In this document: one piece after another, positions 23,652 to 35,117 of the stretch
How the letters are laid out: every line of letters begins with the position of its first letter
Numbering within the stretch: position 1 is the first letter of the stretch
Source of the DNA: Artemia franciscana
Taxonomy: Eukaryota; Arthropoda; Branchiopoda; Anostraca; Artemiidae
DNA: 64,000 nucleotides
Direction of reading: 5' to 3'
NCBI RefSeq assembly: GCF_032884065.1
Contig: NC_088863.1
Coordinates: 58,532,628-58,596,627, forward strand
The notes under the pieces: model-generated
The model's database searches: none
Seen by the model: the letters and a program-made list of their open reading frames with translations, nothing else
What the model was told of the DNA's origin: nothing
Translations under genes and position numbers: made by a program

Positions 23652-24401
23652 ATGTTTAAGTTTAAAATGACTGATGAACTTACAATGGCAAAAGCAGATG
23701 AAGATGCTCAAAGAGTCTATGCCAAAAAACTTGCTGCTGATAGAGAAAGTCAGAAAAGAAAGCGTGCCGAGGAATCAAAAGAACAGCAAGGAAACAGGCT
23801 TGAGGCTGATAGAGAAAGAAAGAACAGAAAGCGTACCGAGGAATCAAAAGAACAGCAAGGAAACAGGCTTGAGGCTGATAGAGAAAGAAAGAACAGAAAG
23901 CGTGCCGAGGAACTACCAGAGCAACGCGAAAGCAGACTTGCTGCTAAAAGAGAAAGTGAAAAAAGAAGGCGTGCCGAAGAATCACAAGAACAGCAAGAAA
24001 TCAGGCTTGCTGCTGATAGAGAAAGTAAGAAAAGAAAGCGTTCCGAGGAATCACAAGAACAGCAAGAAATCAGGCTTGCTGCTGATAGAGAAAGTAAGAA
24101 AAGAAAGCGTGCCGAGGAATCAGAGCAACATGAAAGTTATCGCCTGGCATTCAGGTACAGCCCAGTCGATGATTATAGCTTGAGTAGATGTGTTCAAATC
24201 GGGACAATGTCTAAAATTTGTCCCTATTGCAAGGCCTTGAAATTTAATGGTGAAACAATGGGAATGTGTTGCGCCTCAGGAAAAGTTAAACTTCCTCTAT
24301 CGGCTGCACCACCAGAGCCATTGAAGACTTTCCTTACTGGAACTACGTCAGAATCTAAGCGTTTTTCGTCACAAATCAGAAAATACAACTAATGTTTCCA
24401 A
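23652..24401 (+). pseudogene. Helitron ORF1 region: charged repeats and zinc finger
   Basis: The start MFKFKMTDELTM is followed by YAKK and five full plus one partial 23-residue repeats (LAADRES.KRKRAEES.EQQ..R), probably coiled-coil and rich in basic clusters. Then comes YSLSRCVQIGTMSKICPYCK and a cysteine-rich finger (CPYCKALKFNGETMGMCC). The TAA at 24,390-24,392 replaces a TCA present in the 53 kb copy, so the frame originally ran on into the Rep region at MTSFGAQIEN. This is the N-terminal part of the RepHel protein, a likely DNA-binding segment. Confidence 0.8.
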
Positions 24402-26991
24402 ATGACGTCGTTTGGAGCCCAAATCGAAAATCCAGATCAATTTATGTCTACTTTCAAAGTAAAAGGGCAAATTTATCACAGAGCAGGGTCCCTTCTACCA
24501 TTCTCAGGCGAGAATCATAAATTTTTACAATTGTACTTCATCAGTGATAGAAATTCTGAATTGAATGCACGTTGCGAAATTTCTCCCAACGTTGAAAGGA
24601 CAATAGTTTCCCAATTGCAGCATCTTTTCCACGAAAACAATAATTTAGTGCGTCTGTTCAAAAGAGCCATCGATTTGATGCCTACTGATACGCATAAAAT
24701 TGTTATTTCCGCTGACAAAACGCCTCCTGGCCAACATGTGCGTAGATACAATGCTCCAACTATCGACGAAGTTGCAATCGTTATGGTCGGTGATCAGTTT
24801 TTACCTCGAGATATTATTCTTCATAAGCGAAACGCTCAGTTGTTAAGAATTGCTGAAACTCATCGATGCTACGATGCCCTACAATATCCTATCATTTTTT
24901 GGGATGGAGCCGACGGCTATCACTTTAATATTAAATTGATGAATCCAGCCACTAACAAAGAAATGAATAAGAAATGCAGTGCAATGCATTATTATTCTTA
25001 TAGACTAATGGATCGGCAGGATGAAGAAAATTATATTTTAAAATGCCGTGAATTGTTTCACCAATTTGTCGTTGATATGTATGTTAAAATTGAATCAGAA
25101 CGTTTGCTATATATCCGCCTGAATCAGACCAAGCTCCGCTCTGAACAATACATTCATTTGCGAGATGCAGTTATAAATGACGGTAATACCACAAACGTTG
25201 GAAGATTAACAATTTTACCTTCGTCATATGCTGGCAGTCCCCATCATATGCATGAATATGCTCAAGATGCTATTGCGTATGTTCGTCTCTATGGTCGTCC
25301 AAATTTATTTATTACATTTACATGTTATCAATCTTGGGACGAGATACTGCAGCTTTTACTTCAACGACAATCGGCGGTTCATAGGCATGACATTACGGCC
25401 CTTTGTCTTCCGGCAAAAGTTGAAATCGCTGATAAACTATATAGTAAAACTTGAAGTGTTTGGGTCAGTGCGATGCTGGATGTACTCAGTGGAATGGCAA
25501 AAACGAGGTTTGCCACACGCACATATACTAATCTGGCTACATAAAAAAATTACTTCGAACGAAATTGATGATGTGATTTCCGCTGAAATACCTGATAAAA
25601 ATGTCGACAAGGGGTTACATGATATTATTGTAAAAAATATGATACATGGACCTTGCGGTGCACTGAACGAAAATTCACCATGCATGGCCAAAGGAAGGTG
25701 CACAAAGCAATATCCTCGACTTTTAGTATCAAACACAATTACTGGCAATAATGGTTACCCACAATATAGAAGAAGATCTACAGAAGATGGCGGTAAAACA
25801 GCAATAATAAAGAAGCGTAACGGTACCACCATCGAAGTAGATAACCAGTGGGTTGTTCCATATTCCCCATTATTATCAAAAACATTTAATGCACACATAA
25901 ACGTTGAATACTGTAACTCCGTAAAGGCAATCAAATACATATGTAAATACGTCAACAAAGGCAGTGACATGGCAGTTTTTGGCTTGCAGCCCGAAATCAA
26001 AGATTTCGACGAAATCGTACAATATCAGGCTGGAAGATACATAAGCAGTAATGAAGCTGTTTGGCGAATTCTTTCATTTCCGATACATGAACGTAGTCCA
26101 GCTGTTGTTCACTTAGCGGTACATTTACAGAATGTTCAACGTGTTTATTTCACGGAAACCAACGTGCAACAAAGAGCCCTGAATCCACCGGATACAACAT
26201 TAACAATTTTTTTTTCGCTTTGCAAAAATGATTCTTTTGCGAAAAAATTGCTGTACACTGAAGTGCCTTCGTATTACAAGTGGAATACTAAAAATAAAGT
26301 ATTTGAACGTCGAAAACAGGGTAAGTCAGTCGACGGCCAACCTACCATCTTCAAAGATACCACGATAGGAAGACTCTACACCGTTCACCCCAATCAACAT
26401 GAATGCTTCTTTCTACGCCTGCTTTTGGTGAATGTACCCGGTCCGACATCCTTTGAGTATTTGAGAACTGTAAGCGGTACTATACATGACACTTACCGTA
26501 GTGCATGCCAAGCTCTGAATTTATTGGAGAATGACCAACACTGGGATAACTGCATCAATGACGCGTGCGAAACGTCAACCCCAAGTCAAATTCGTGCATT
26601 GTTTGGCATCATTTTAACAACTTGCTCTCCATCAGCTCCTACAGAGTTATGGGAAAAATATAAGTCAAAAATGTCCGAAGATATACTCCATCGTAAACAT
26701 TCAGAGACGTCAGATATGAGTTTTGATTTTACATCAGAAATTTATAACTACACTTTAGTTATTATAGAAGATTTGTGCGTACGTATGGCAAACAAACCTC
26801 TTCAGGATTTGGGAATGCCTTCACCTAACCGTATCGCTGCTGTTTCGACATTTGTAGAATTGGATCGAGAACAAAGTTACAGTACGAGTGATCTATTGTC
26901 GTATGTACAAAATAACATTTCCAAGTTAACGTCGGAACAAAAAGACATTTATGATACGATAATGCATTGTGTCGATAACAACGTTGGATAA
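24402..26991 (+). pseudogene. Helitron Rep (HUH nuclease) region, frameshifted
   Basis: The first frame (24,402-25,454) holds the Helitron-like N-terminal domain (NAPTIDEVAIVMVGD, YPIIFWDGADGYHF) and Rep motif 1 (FITFTCYQSWDEI, about 25,308). A one-base indel near 25,397-25,406 moves the reading to the frame ending at 26,991. This frame has the HUH motif GLPHAHILIW (HAH at 25,516-25,524) and the two-tyrosine motif KYICKY (Tyr codons at 25,936 and 25,948). HUH nucleases nick and join single-stranded DNA to start rolling-circle transposition. All catalytic residues are present, although the frame is broken. TAA at 26,989 (other copies GAA) separates it from the helicase. Confidence 0.85.
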
Positions 26992-28268
26992 ATTTTCTTT
27001 TTGGATGCGCCAGGAGGTACTGGTAAAACGTTTGTGATAAAACTGATTCTGGCATCAATTCGATCAAAAAATTATATAGCGTTGGCAATTGCATCCTCCG
27101 GAATAGCCGCAACATTGCCGCCTGGTGGAAGAACTGCTCATTCCGCTTTGAAATTGCCTCTGAATTTGCATTCTACAGAAACTCCCACGTGCAATATTTC
27201 CAAATCATCTGGGATGGGTCAAGTATTGCAGCAATACAAACTTATTATTTGGGATGAGTGCACAATGGCACACAAAAAATCGCTCGAGGCTCTGGAACAA
27301 TGCTTGAAAGATTTAAGAGGAAATTCGAAACCCTTTGGCAGCACATTAATATTGCTTGCGGGAGATTTCAGGCAAACATTACCTATAATACCTAGATCAA
27401 CTCCTGCAGACGAAATGAATGCTTGCCTGAAAAATTCTAATTTATGGGCACACGTAAAAATATTAAAATTAACTACAAATATGCGTGTCCGATTGCAAAA
27501 CGATGACTCTGGTCAAACATTTTCAGATCAATTGCTGGCAATTGGAGACGGAAAGCTCCCAGTAGACTCAATTTCAGGACGTATACAACTACCTGCTGAT
27601 TTCTGTAATTTAGTGACGTCCAAAAATGAATTGATTGAAAAAGTATTTCCGAATGTTCTAAAAAATTATAAAAATAATAAATGGCTAAGTGAAAGAGCGA
27701 TTCTCGCACCCAAAAATATAGACGTCCACGAAATCAACAATATTGTTTTGACTAAGATTCGAGACCAGGCAGTCCTTTTCAAGTCAGTCGACACAGTTTT
27801 GGAACCATATGAAGCGGTTAATTATCCATATGAATTTTTAAATTCCATAGATCTTTCAGGGTTTCCACCACACGTGCTACAACTAAAAATAGGCGTACCA
27901 ATAATACTTTTAAGAAATATCAACCCACCAAAGCTTTGCAATCGCACGCGACTTGCCGTAAAAAAACAATGGAAAACCTAATAGAGGCCACAATCTTGAC
28001 AGGGCCTTTTGAGGGTGAGGCTGTTCTTATTCCTCGCATTCCTATGATTCCAACGGATCTGCCTTTTCAATTTAAAAGATTGCAATTCCCAATTCGATTA
28101 GCATTTGCAATCATTAGAAAAATGTGGTATAGATCTTAATACTGATTGTTTTTCCCATGGACAATTGTACGTTGCATGTTCGAGGGTCGGTGAACCTGAC
28201 AATCTATTTATATGCAGCGACAATTGGACAGCGAAGAATGTTGTATATTCGCAAGTTTTACGCAGTTA
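26992..28268 (+). pseudogene. Helitron PIF1-type helicase, damaged
   Basis: Same frame as the Rep part. Walker A PGGTGKT is at 27,010-27,030, Walker B IIWDEC at 27,244-27,261 (DE codons at 27,253-27,258), and GDFRQTLP, TNMRVRL and further PIF1 motifs follow. The frame ends at QWKT (27,981) because the poly(A) run near 27,960 has 7 As rather than the in-frame 8 or 11. The next frame continues MENLIEATILTGPFEG but loses 26 bp (ACCATTAACAAAG...) between two CAATCA repeats near 28,112. This deletes most of the INKAQGQS motif. The shared end VLRS and TAA is at 28,266-28,268. Confidence 0.85.
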
Positions 28269-28578
28269 ATTTGTATTTTATCTATCTATCTATATAAAAA
28301 CGAGTTGTGTGTATGCATGTTTGTTTGTTTGTAAAAAGAGCGTTTGCATATGACGTCATTATTAGTACATACGGCTTTGTATATGCACAGACAATGGGAA
28401 AGCCAAGAATGTTGTATATTCGCAATTTTTACGTATTTTGAAACACATATATAAATCTATCTATATTCACAGGTGGGACACAGGGACACAACTACAATGG
28501 CGCGTAACTAATATGGCGCGTAATGACTTACGCGCGCGGGGGGGCTTGGGGGGCACGAAGCGCCCCACCAACTAGGTG

Positions 28579-28969
28579 TTGACGACCGGGACATCGGGAC
28601 ATAGGGAATATAAATGACGACCGCAACACTCAAAGAGAAAGCGACCGGGACACAAGGAATGTTCGATTAGCAATCACCATCAACAAAGCAGCGGGACACA
28701 AATGACGACCGGGACACAGGGAATATAAATGACGACCAGGACACTCAAAGAGAAATTACAGACCGGGACACCGGAACACAAATGACGACCGGGGCAAAAA
28801 TGACGATCGGAACACCGGGACACAGTGAATATAAATGACGACCGCGACACTCAAAGAGAAATTACAGACTGGGACACCGGGACACAAATGACGACCGGGA
28901 CACAGGGAAACAACAACGGGGATGCCGGGGGGCACAGGGGGATATATAAATGACGAAAGGGACACAGGG
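28579..28969. repeat. Minisatellite
   Basis: GACGACCGGGACAC and AATATAAATGACGACCG units with CTCAAAGAGAAA spacers. It joins the truncated 3' block of the main Helitron to a subfamily-B helicase tail. Confidence 0.8.
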
Positions 28970-29167
28970 AATGTTCGAATAGCAATCACCATCAACAAAG
29001 CTCAAGGGCGATCATTAGAATAATGAGGTATAGATCTGAATACAGATTGTTTTTACCATGGACAATTATATGTTGCATGTTCAAGAGTCGGTAAACCTGA
29101 CAATCTATTTATATGCACAGACAATGGGACAGCCAAGAATGTTGTACATTCGCAAGTTTTACGTAGT

Positions 29168-29248
<81 letters not shown>

Positions 29249-29403
29249 ATATTCACAGGTGGAAAACAGGGACACAACTACAATGGCGCATAACTAATAT
29301 GGCGCGTAACGACTTGCGCGCGCGGGGGGGCTTGGGGGGGATGCGTGAAGCGCCCCAACCAACTAGGTGTTGGGGTGGCGCGAAGCGCCACCCCAACAGC
29401 TAG
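28970..29403 (+). mobile_element. Helitron 3' portion: helicase tail, (TA)n and 3' end
   Basis: Helicase-tail module 28,970-29,170 (with a TAATGA stop), (TA)n 29,171-29,246, and the terminal block with perfect hairpin 29,369-29,397 and CTAG 29,400-29,403. The order tail, (TA)n, 3' block is the same as at 10.8-11.25 and 13.3-13.7 kb, so the TA tract is an internal part of this subfamily. Confidence 0.8.
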
Positions 29404-30396
29404 TCTATATATAAATGCAGATAATTGCTAAGGAGAGTAAAAAAAGAAGACACATCAGTGTTTTTCATGTGAAAAAGTGATTTTTTTGTTATTCAAAATG
29501 GAAGACTCTAGATTTCTTAATTTTGGATTCTGATTATAAAGATTCTTATGTTACAGGTTTCATTTCGATGAAAACACCACTACTTTTGGGTGGGGGGGGA
29601 TTCCATAGATTTTATTTCCCAATAAAATTCATCCATAAGATTAACCAAAATAATCATTGTCATTCCTTAATCAGTTTTAAAGGAAAATTCATCATAACTT
29701 GATTTTTAATTTTTCGGCTATTATGGGCGAGAATCTGTTGTTTACTGGATTGTGTCTAAAGTGACAATCATGACGTAAGGGTGCTCCAAACAAACACAAT
29801 AATTTGTATAAACGTAATAATTTGTCGATTTCATATTGGTTTCTCGTGACGTTGTATCTTTACACTGGTTTGCACAAGGATATTGTCTGTAAGAAGACTA
29901 ACTTACTTTTCACTAGTGGACTGCTTTAGTTAACCTCTGTTTGTACATCATGCCAAGTCCCTGACGGTACGAAGCAACAATGTATAACCACCTGCAGAAT
30001 TAATTATTTGGCTTATACTACCAAGTTTCCATAATAGACGGCGCATAATTTCTGCTCAATAATACACTTGACAACGCTAGATTTCCTGGGAAAGTGAAGA
30101 TTTAAAAAACTAGAACTAGAAAGCTGTTTGAGATTTGGCCTAGTTTTGCTAAAAGCACTGAAGTCCTGATTGTTGGTAAGTTTTTTTGGTTGACTAGTGC
30201 TCATGGTTCATACTTAGAAGCTACCATTCCTTAAAGTAGGCTACCCTACTTCATTTTACACATTCCTCCCCATAGTAAAACATAGGCAGGTAAAATTTCA
30301 AAATGGTGTTTCTCTTGAATAGCATATGCTCATACAAAAAAGAGGAGTTTTGGGTAAGGTTTATATTAATGGAATATTCAGGTAGGTAAGAAATAA
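29404..30396. other. Unassigned intergenic DNA
   Basis: The right flank of the Helitron insertion, starting TCTATATATAAATGCAG. It is AT-rich with no supported gene, RNA or repeat. The short frames on the minus strand have no motifs. Confidence 0.35.
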
Positions 30397-30757
30397 ACTG
30401 AACTCTAAAGTCAGAATTGTATCCTGAATCCATATTTAACATGCATTTGCATTAGAGATGAACTTTACCCCTATAGGCCTGTAGGCTATATTAATTCAGG
30501 GTATATATTTGCACATTAGGGCAGTGAAGGTGGGGGTAAAGTTCAAACTTACCTCTAAAGTCAGAATTGCACCCTGAATTTTAATTTGCATTCATTTACA
30601 CCCAAAATGAACTTTATCCCCCCACCTCTCTAATATGCAAATATATAGGCTAACCTGATTTGATATGCATATTGGGTGGTGTAAGGTTCATTTCCAACAC
30701 AAATGAGTATTAAATTTGATTCAGGATGCAATTGTGACTATTGAAGTAAGTTTATCT
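30397..30757. repeat. Fold-back repeat
   Basis: Three related units. ACTCTAAAGTCAGAATTGTA (30,397) and ACCTCTAAAGTCAGAATTGC (30,551) are direct copies about 155 bp apart. 30,660-30,757 is the reverse complement of 30,546-30,650. 30,498-30,544 is also the reverse complement of 30,607-30,650 (TGAACTTTATCC against GGGGTAAAGTTCA). Arms of about 100 bp could fold into a long hairpin. It resembles a fold-back element or MITE fragment; no target-site duplication was found. Confidence 0.55.
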
Positions 30758-31469
30758 CTAGCTACCTAAATAGTATGTTAATATAAACCTTACTTGGATT
30801 TATAGATTATTAAGCTTATGCTCTGTTTATGGTTGAAGTTGTGTTTGTGACAATTCATCTACAGACCCCTCCCCCTGATGCTCCTGTATACAGCCCTAGA
30901 ATATAGCCTATAGGCATTCTAACTAGAATAAAACCCTAGTAGCCTACATTGAACTTCTTACTTTATAATAATGCAATATCATTACATTAGTAGCCTACTC
31001 ATTTTACCTTCTTTCCATCTATTATTAATTTTAAAAAAAAAATTCTATAAAACAGTTTTTCAAAGAAAATTAAATAGTTACCATAAAACTCATTTAGTAT
31101 GCAGTGATAATGGAAAGTGGCTAATAGTATAATACTGCAGCCATGAATATTCAAATAAAAATTTGGGATTTGCTAAAGATTGAAGAAGAGGCAATTACTC
31201 TTTTCCAGGATAAAAAGTCAGTGTGCATGTCAATACATGCTTTGCTAACAGCAAAACACCATTTTTTACTATAGTTAATTTCATATGCAGAACAATTTTT
31301 GTTTGTTTGGGGTTTTAATGTTGCTCCTTTCTTTCAGTTAAAAAATACTTATTTTTTTATTTATTTAATTTCTTAACATTTTTGAATTCATGCATGTTTT
31401 CATTTTGGCTTACTGTACATGAATAATTAAAATGAAATTTGCATATTAATTTTACTTTTTTTGGCTAAA
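30758..31469. other. Unassigned AT-rich DNA
   Basis: No reading frame or repeat is supported here. Confidence 0.35.
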
Positions 31470-31600
31470 TAGTTTTCTCAGAGTTTTGATCAGACATTTT
31501 GAGAAAGAAGGGGCAGGGGAGGGGGCCTAGTTGCCCTCTAATTTTTTTTTTTTTTGTTACTTAAAAAAGCCACTAGAACTTTCAATTTTACCTACAAAAG
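31470..31600 (-). repeat. Dispersed repeat related to 58.8 kb
   Basis: CTAGTTGCCCTCTAAT, a T-run, GTTACTTAAAAAAGCCACTAG and AACTTTCAATTTTACC match, with changes, the order at 58,870-58,945. The same words occur in reverse complement in the 44-47 kb array. It appears to be one scattered unit of that family, inverted relative to the array. Confidence 0.45.
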
Positions 31601-31779
31601 TTTTTATTTGTAACAAATATACATAAATTATAAATTAAATTGCATAACAAACTACTGTATTTCCATTGCTTTTTACACTAAAGTTGGAATTTAGATATGC
31701 TTCATTAAGAATGGCCCCTGAATCACAAAGGCTGTTTAATTAAAATAAATAGCTCTTTTGAAAGTACAAACAATACCTA

Positions 31780-34620
31780 ATAGTCATGCTAGGTTTTGTC
31801 AGAGGACAATAGATATGGGAACACCCTACAAATATGTTGAGTACCTCCATAGGAGGTACTGACCAAGGAGGACCTTGTCTGGGTTAAATTGCATTGTGTA
31901 GCTGAACACCATTGTGGAAGGTTCCTCTATAGGACAACTGCAGCAGGGTTTGAGACCAAGATCTATGAACAATGGCCTCTGCAAAGGGTTGCCTCAACCC
32001 TTTTGGGGTACCTGCAAGACTGGGGATCTTGCAGTCAACTTTTTCCACTTGAGGAGTGGTACCCCTCAAGGAAATTATAGTCTAGTAAGCAACACAGCAT
32101 TTGAATGGGATTCTAATTATTGGATATTGCTTCTGGGCTTGGTCTATTTTGATGGTTGTTTTTGGGCTGAAAAACCTCTTCCTAGCTAATTTATCTATTA
32201 TAGGTTGCCTCCCTGTTGTAGCATAATATTTGTAGGCATGAATATATAACAAGTTGGATGTAATAGGCTTGGGACTGTCTGTGCAGGATTTTGACTCTTG
32301 TTGATAGAAGAGTATCACCAAGTGCTGAAAATCATGTTGGGACCAAGATGGGCTCAGGATTACTCAAAGACTCCAACCAAACTGAAGGTCTTAGGGACTT
32401 TTTGCTGTCTGGTTTGAAGCCAACTTAAGTACTTTGGCTTAGACTTGAGAATATATGTTGGTCCCAAATAATTTCAATGATTTCAAGAACATGAAAATTG
32501 GAACTTGGAATATTACAACATTAAAACTACTTCCTATACTACTTACAATGAAGGTTTGGCTAGACTTCAACTTACTACTTTGGAATCACAATGTCACATC
32601 CTTGCCATGAACTTTGGGCACAAGTGCCTTAGTTATGACTATCATCAACGTCTTCTTCCCACTTTCAAAGAAAATTTCCCAACCCTTCCTAATACAAGAC
32701 TAAATGCTTGAGCTCCAAATTCCCAACTTGAGTTGTATCCCCAAATGTTGACCATGAGGTACAAAAACTCTTTTGTTCACTATTTTGTTTTGCATTTTAA
32801 TAATTGATTTATCTTTGCAATTATGTTTATCTCTTAACATCTGTTTTATCATTGTAATTGTTCTGACATGCTTATGCTAGCTTGTGTGCTATTTTAGCCA
32901 ATAAATCATATTCTGTTCTATAAAAAATGACTATTGTTTCAACATTTCGACTGATGAATTCATTTTGTTTGAACTGGACTTATTAGGAGTTTTAGAAACT
33001 CATATCTAAGGGGTAGAAAGCATGAAATTAGGTGACATAGAATTTGTTTACTCAGGCAGGAAGGATGGGTTACATAGGCAGGGAGTAGGGCTCATGATGA
33101 ATAAGGAAAATGCTAAGTCTTGTTTAGACTGGGAAGGTATTAATAATAGGATACTAATTGCTCATTTTATGACTAAAAACTTGTGAGTATCAGTTATAGT
33201 AGTATATGCCCCTCTTTGAACCAACTGCTAATGATATTAGTGACTCAAATGAATTTTACTAACAGTTAAAGGAGCAAATAGGCAGTGTACCAGTTAGAAA
33301 TGTGGTTTTTTTACTAGGAGCTTTTAATTCCCTGGTTGGTAGAAATAGGGATAGTTGGTATCCTAGCCTAGGTAAATTTGGGATAGAAAAAAAAAACAGT
33401 AATGGCTACTGACTTTTGCAATTTTGTAGGTATAGCAACCTAGTTATTACCAATATGGTGCTTGGTCATAAAATGGCCCATATGTTGACATGGTATTCAT
33501 GTGATGGTAAGACAGCAAACCATATTGATTATGTTGTTGTTAACCAAAGACTAGCAGGATCAATACAATATACTAGTGTATATAGGAGTGCTTTTATTGA
33601 TGTCAAAAGTAAAGATCATTATCTACTAGTGTCTAAGGCTAATTTAAAGCTATAATTTTGAAAGGGTAACTGCCTCCTGGGGAGTTACGATGTTGGTAGA
33701 CTCCAGGATGAAAATTTGAGAGAAGCTTTCTAGGAACAGTTGAATTCTAAACTTGAGAGTTTAAAATTTGACAATGCTGAAGATGGATGGAATGATTTTA
33801 GAAAAACAATTTGTGAAGTTGGTGATGGTTTCTTAAGGAAGAAAGTTAAGACTGCATCTAGGTATATTACTGAAAAAGATTTATGATTGATAGAGAGTAG
33901 AAGGGGTTTGTAAAAAAGATTATCTGAGTGATAGATCATATGAAAACAAAAGAAATGTAAAGAAAGTGGAGAAAGTTGCCAAATGGATAAAATTGCCAAG
34001 GATCTGGAAGATGCAGCTAGATAGCATAATAGTAAAATATTATACTGGCATGTTAATACATTGAGAGGGAGTAGTCAATCCTGACTCGTCCCAGTTAAAG
34101 ATAGGAATGTGGCCACAATTAGTGATAAGGAAAGAGTTAAAGAGAGATGAGTAGAACATTTTGAGAATGTGCTAAACCAAGATACAGTTGCAGGAAGAGA
34201 TATAGATGAAAATGAAAAAGTTTGTGATACCTTGGATGTGAAGGAAGATTTGCTTAGTGAGGAAGAATTAGCAACAGTACTACAAGGATTAAAAAAAAAG
34301 GCTCCAGGTACTGATAGTGTGATAAATAAGTTTATTAAATATGGTGGCTCTTAAACCACTGTATAAGAAAAGTGACAAGAGTGAGTGTTGTAATTATCAA
34401 GGCATTAGTCTAGTCTTTGTAGGTAGCAAATTATTTGATACTTTTTAGACTGAGACCAAATCTTTACTCTTAGGTTAATAATTGAGAAGTGCCTTTGTTG
34501 TAAAACACCTTTGGTCTTCAGTTTTATAGATTATGAGCAAGCTTTTAATTCTGTAGAAAATGTTTTTAGAATCAATTTCTGTTCATTTTCATTTGGGATA
34601 TTCTTTCTCATTGGTTAAGA
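31780..34620 (+). pseudogene. Degenerate RTE-like LINE (EN-RT)
   Basis: Leader DNA with CTCCATAGGAGGTACTGACC (31,848) recurs in part at 63,040. The apurinic-endonuclease-like domain begins MKIGTWNITTLK at 32,491. A second block from about 33,005 has IEFVYSGRKDGLHRQGVGLM and, at 33,416-33,655, AHMLTWYSCDGKTANHIDYV. Then come a linker (33,700-34,165), KVCDTLDVKEDLLSEEELAT (34,222) and RT fragments up to SFIDYEQAFNSV (about 34,520). There are many stops and frameshifts, and RT motifs beyond this point are lost. The wording matches the RTE-like family often labelled craniofacial-development-protein-2-like in arthropod annotations. Confidence 0.7.
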
Positions 34621-34936
34621 AAAGAATATTCTGAACATTTTGGATTTTCCTCAGTAAGAATCAAGATTTTGACTTTATACCTATGTGTTACATGAAATTT
34701 GTGCCTATTTTTTACAATAGGAGAGGGTGCTATATGCTAGGATGCAGTACATACTTGGCCAAGGTGTTTCTGCCATGTAGCATAGTTAGTTTGATATTCA
34801 ACCATCCAGACTAATTATTTTGGTATTTTGTAATTTTTGTTTTTGAGTAAACGTACCTCAAAGTTTGCAAAATACACCCCAAAAATATTTTGCCTTTAGA
34901 TTTTTTTTTATATTTTTTTTTTTTTTTTTTGTTCAG

Positions 34937-35117
34937 TGGGATCTATTGCTTGTGGTACCAGATGAAAGCCAGATTACCTGGTGATGTTTTCTGCCCATCT
35001 TGTGGCAAGATATTAAGAAGAAAAAAACAAATAGATTTTGTTGATGGGTGTCATCTGGTATATAATGTGATAGGAAAAATAGTACACACTGGGACAGGTC
35101 AAATATACTCTGTGCAT
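34937..35117 (+). other. Possible orphan exon with CPSCGK motif
   Basis: A long T tract and GTTCAG form a good 3' splice site ending at 34,936. The open frame then encodes KARLPGDVFCPSCGKILRRK and continues to a GTAAGT donor at 35,118. CPSCG looks like half a zinc ribbon. Against this, the donor lies where the satellite array begins (GCATGTAAGTTTTCAAAAG resembles the array unit), and I recognise no family. It could be a true exon, a retroposed piece or chance. Confidence 0.25.

Larger units (their letters stand above)
23473..28578 (+). mobile_element. Near-complete Helitron, inactive
   Basis: The longest copy. Its 5' TC is at about 23,473 or at one of the following TCTA steps. It carries a leader with three CREs and a TATA-like box, ORF1/zinc finger, Rep nuclease, helicase, and a 3' noncoding region with the terminal block from 28,453. 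The terminal hairpin is missing: the block stops at AACTAGGTGTT (28,578) and continues as minisatellite. A complete 3' end appears only at 29,403, at the end of an attached subfamily-B tail. Main lesions are a stop at 24,390, a frameshift near 25,400, a stop at 26,989, the poly(A) frameshift near 27,960 and a 26-bp deletion near 28,112. Confidence 0.85.
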
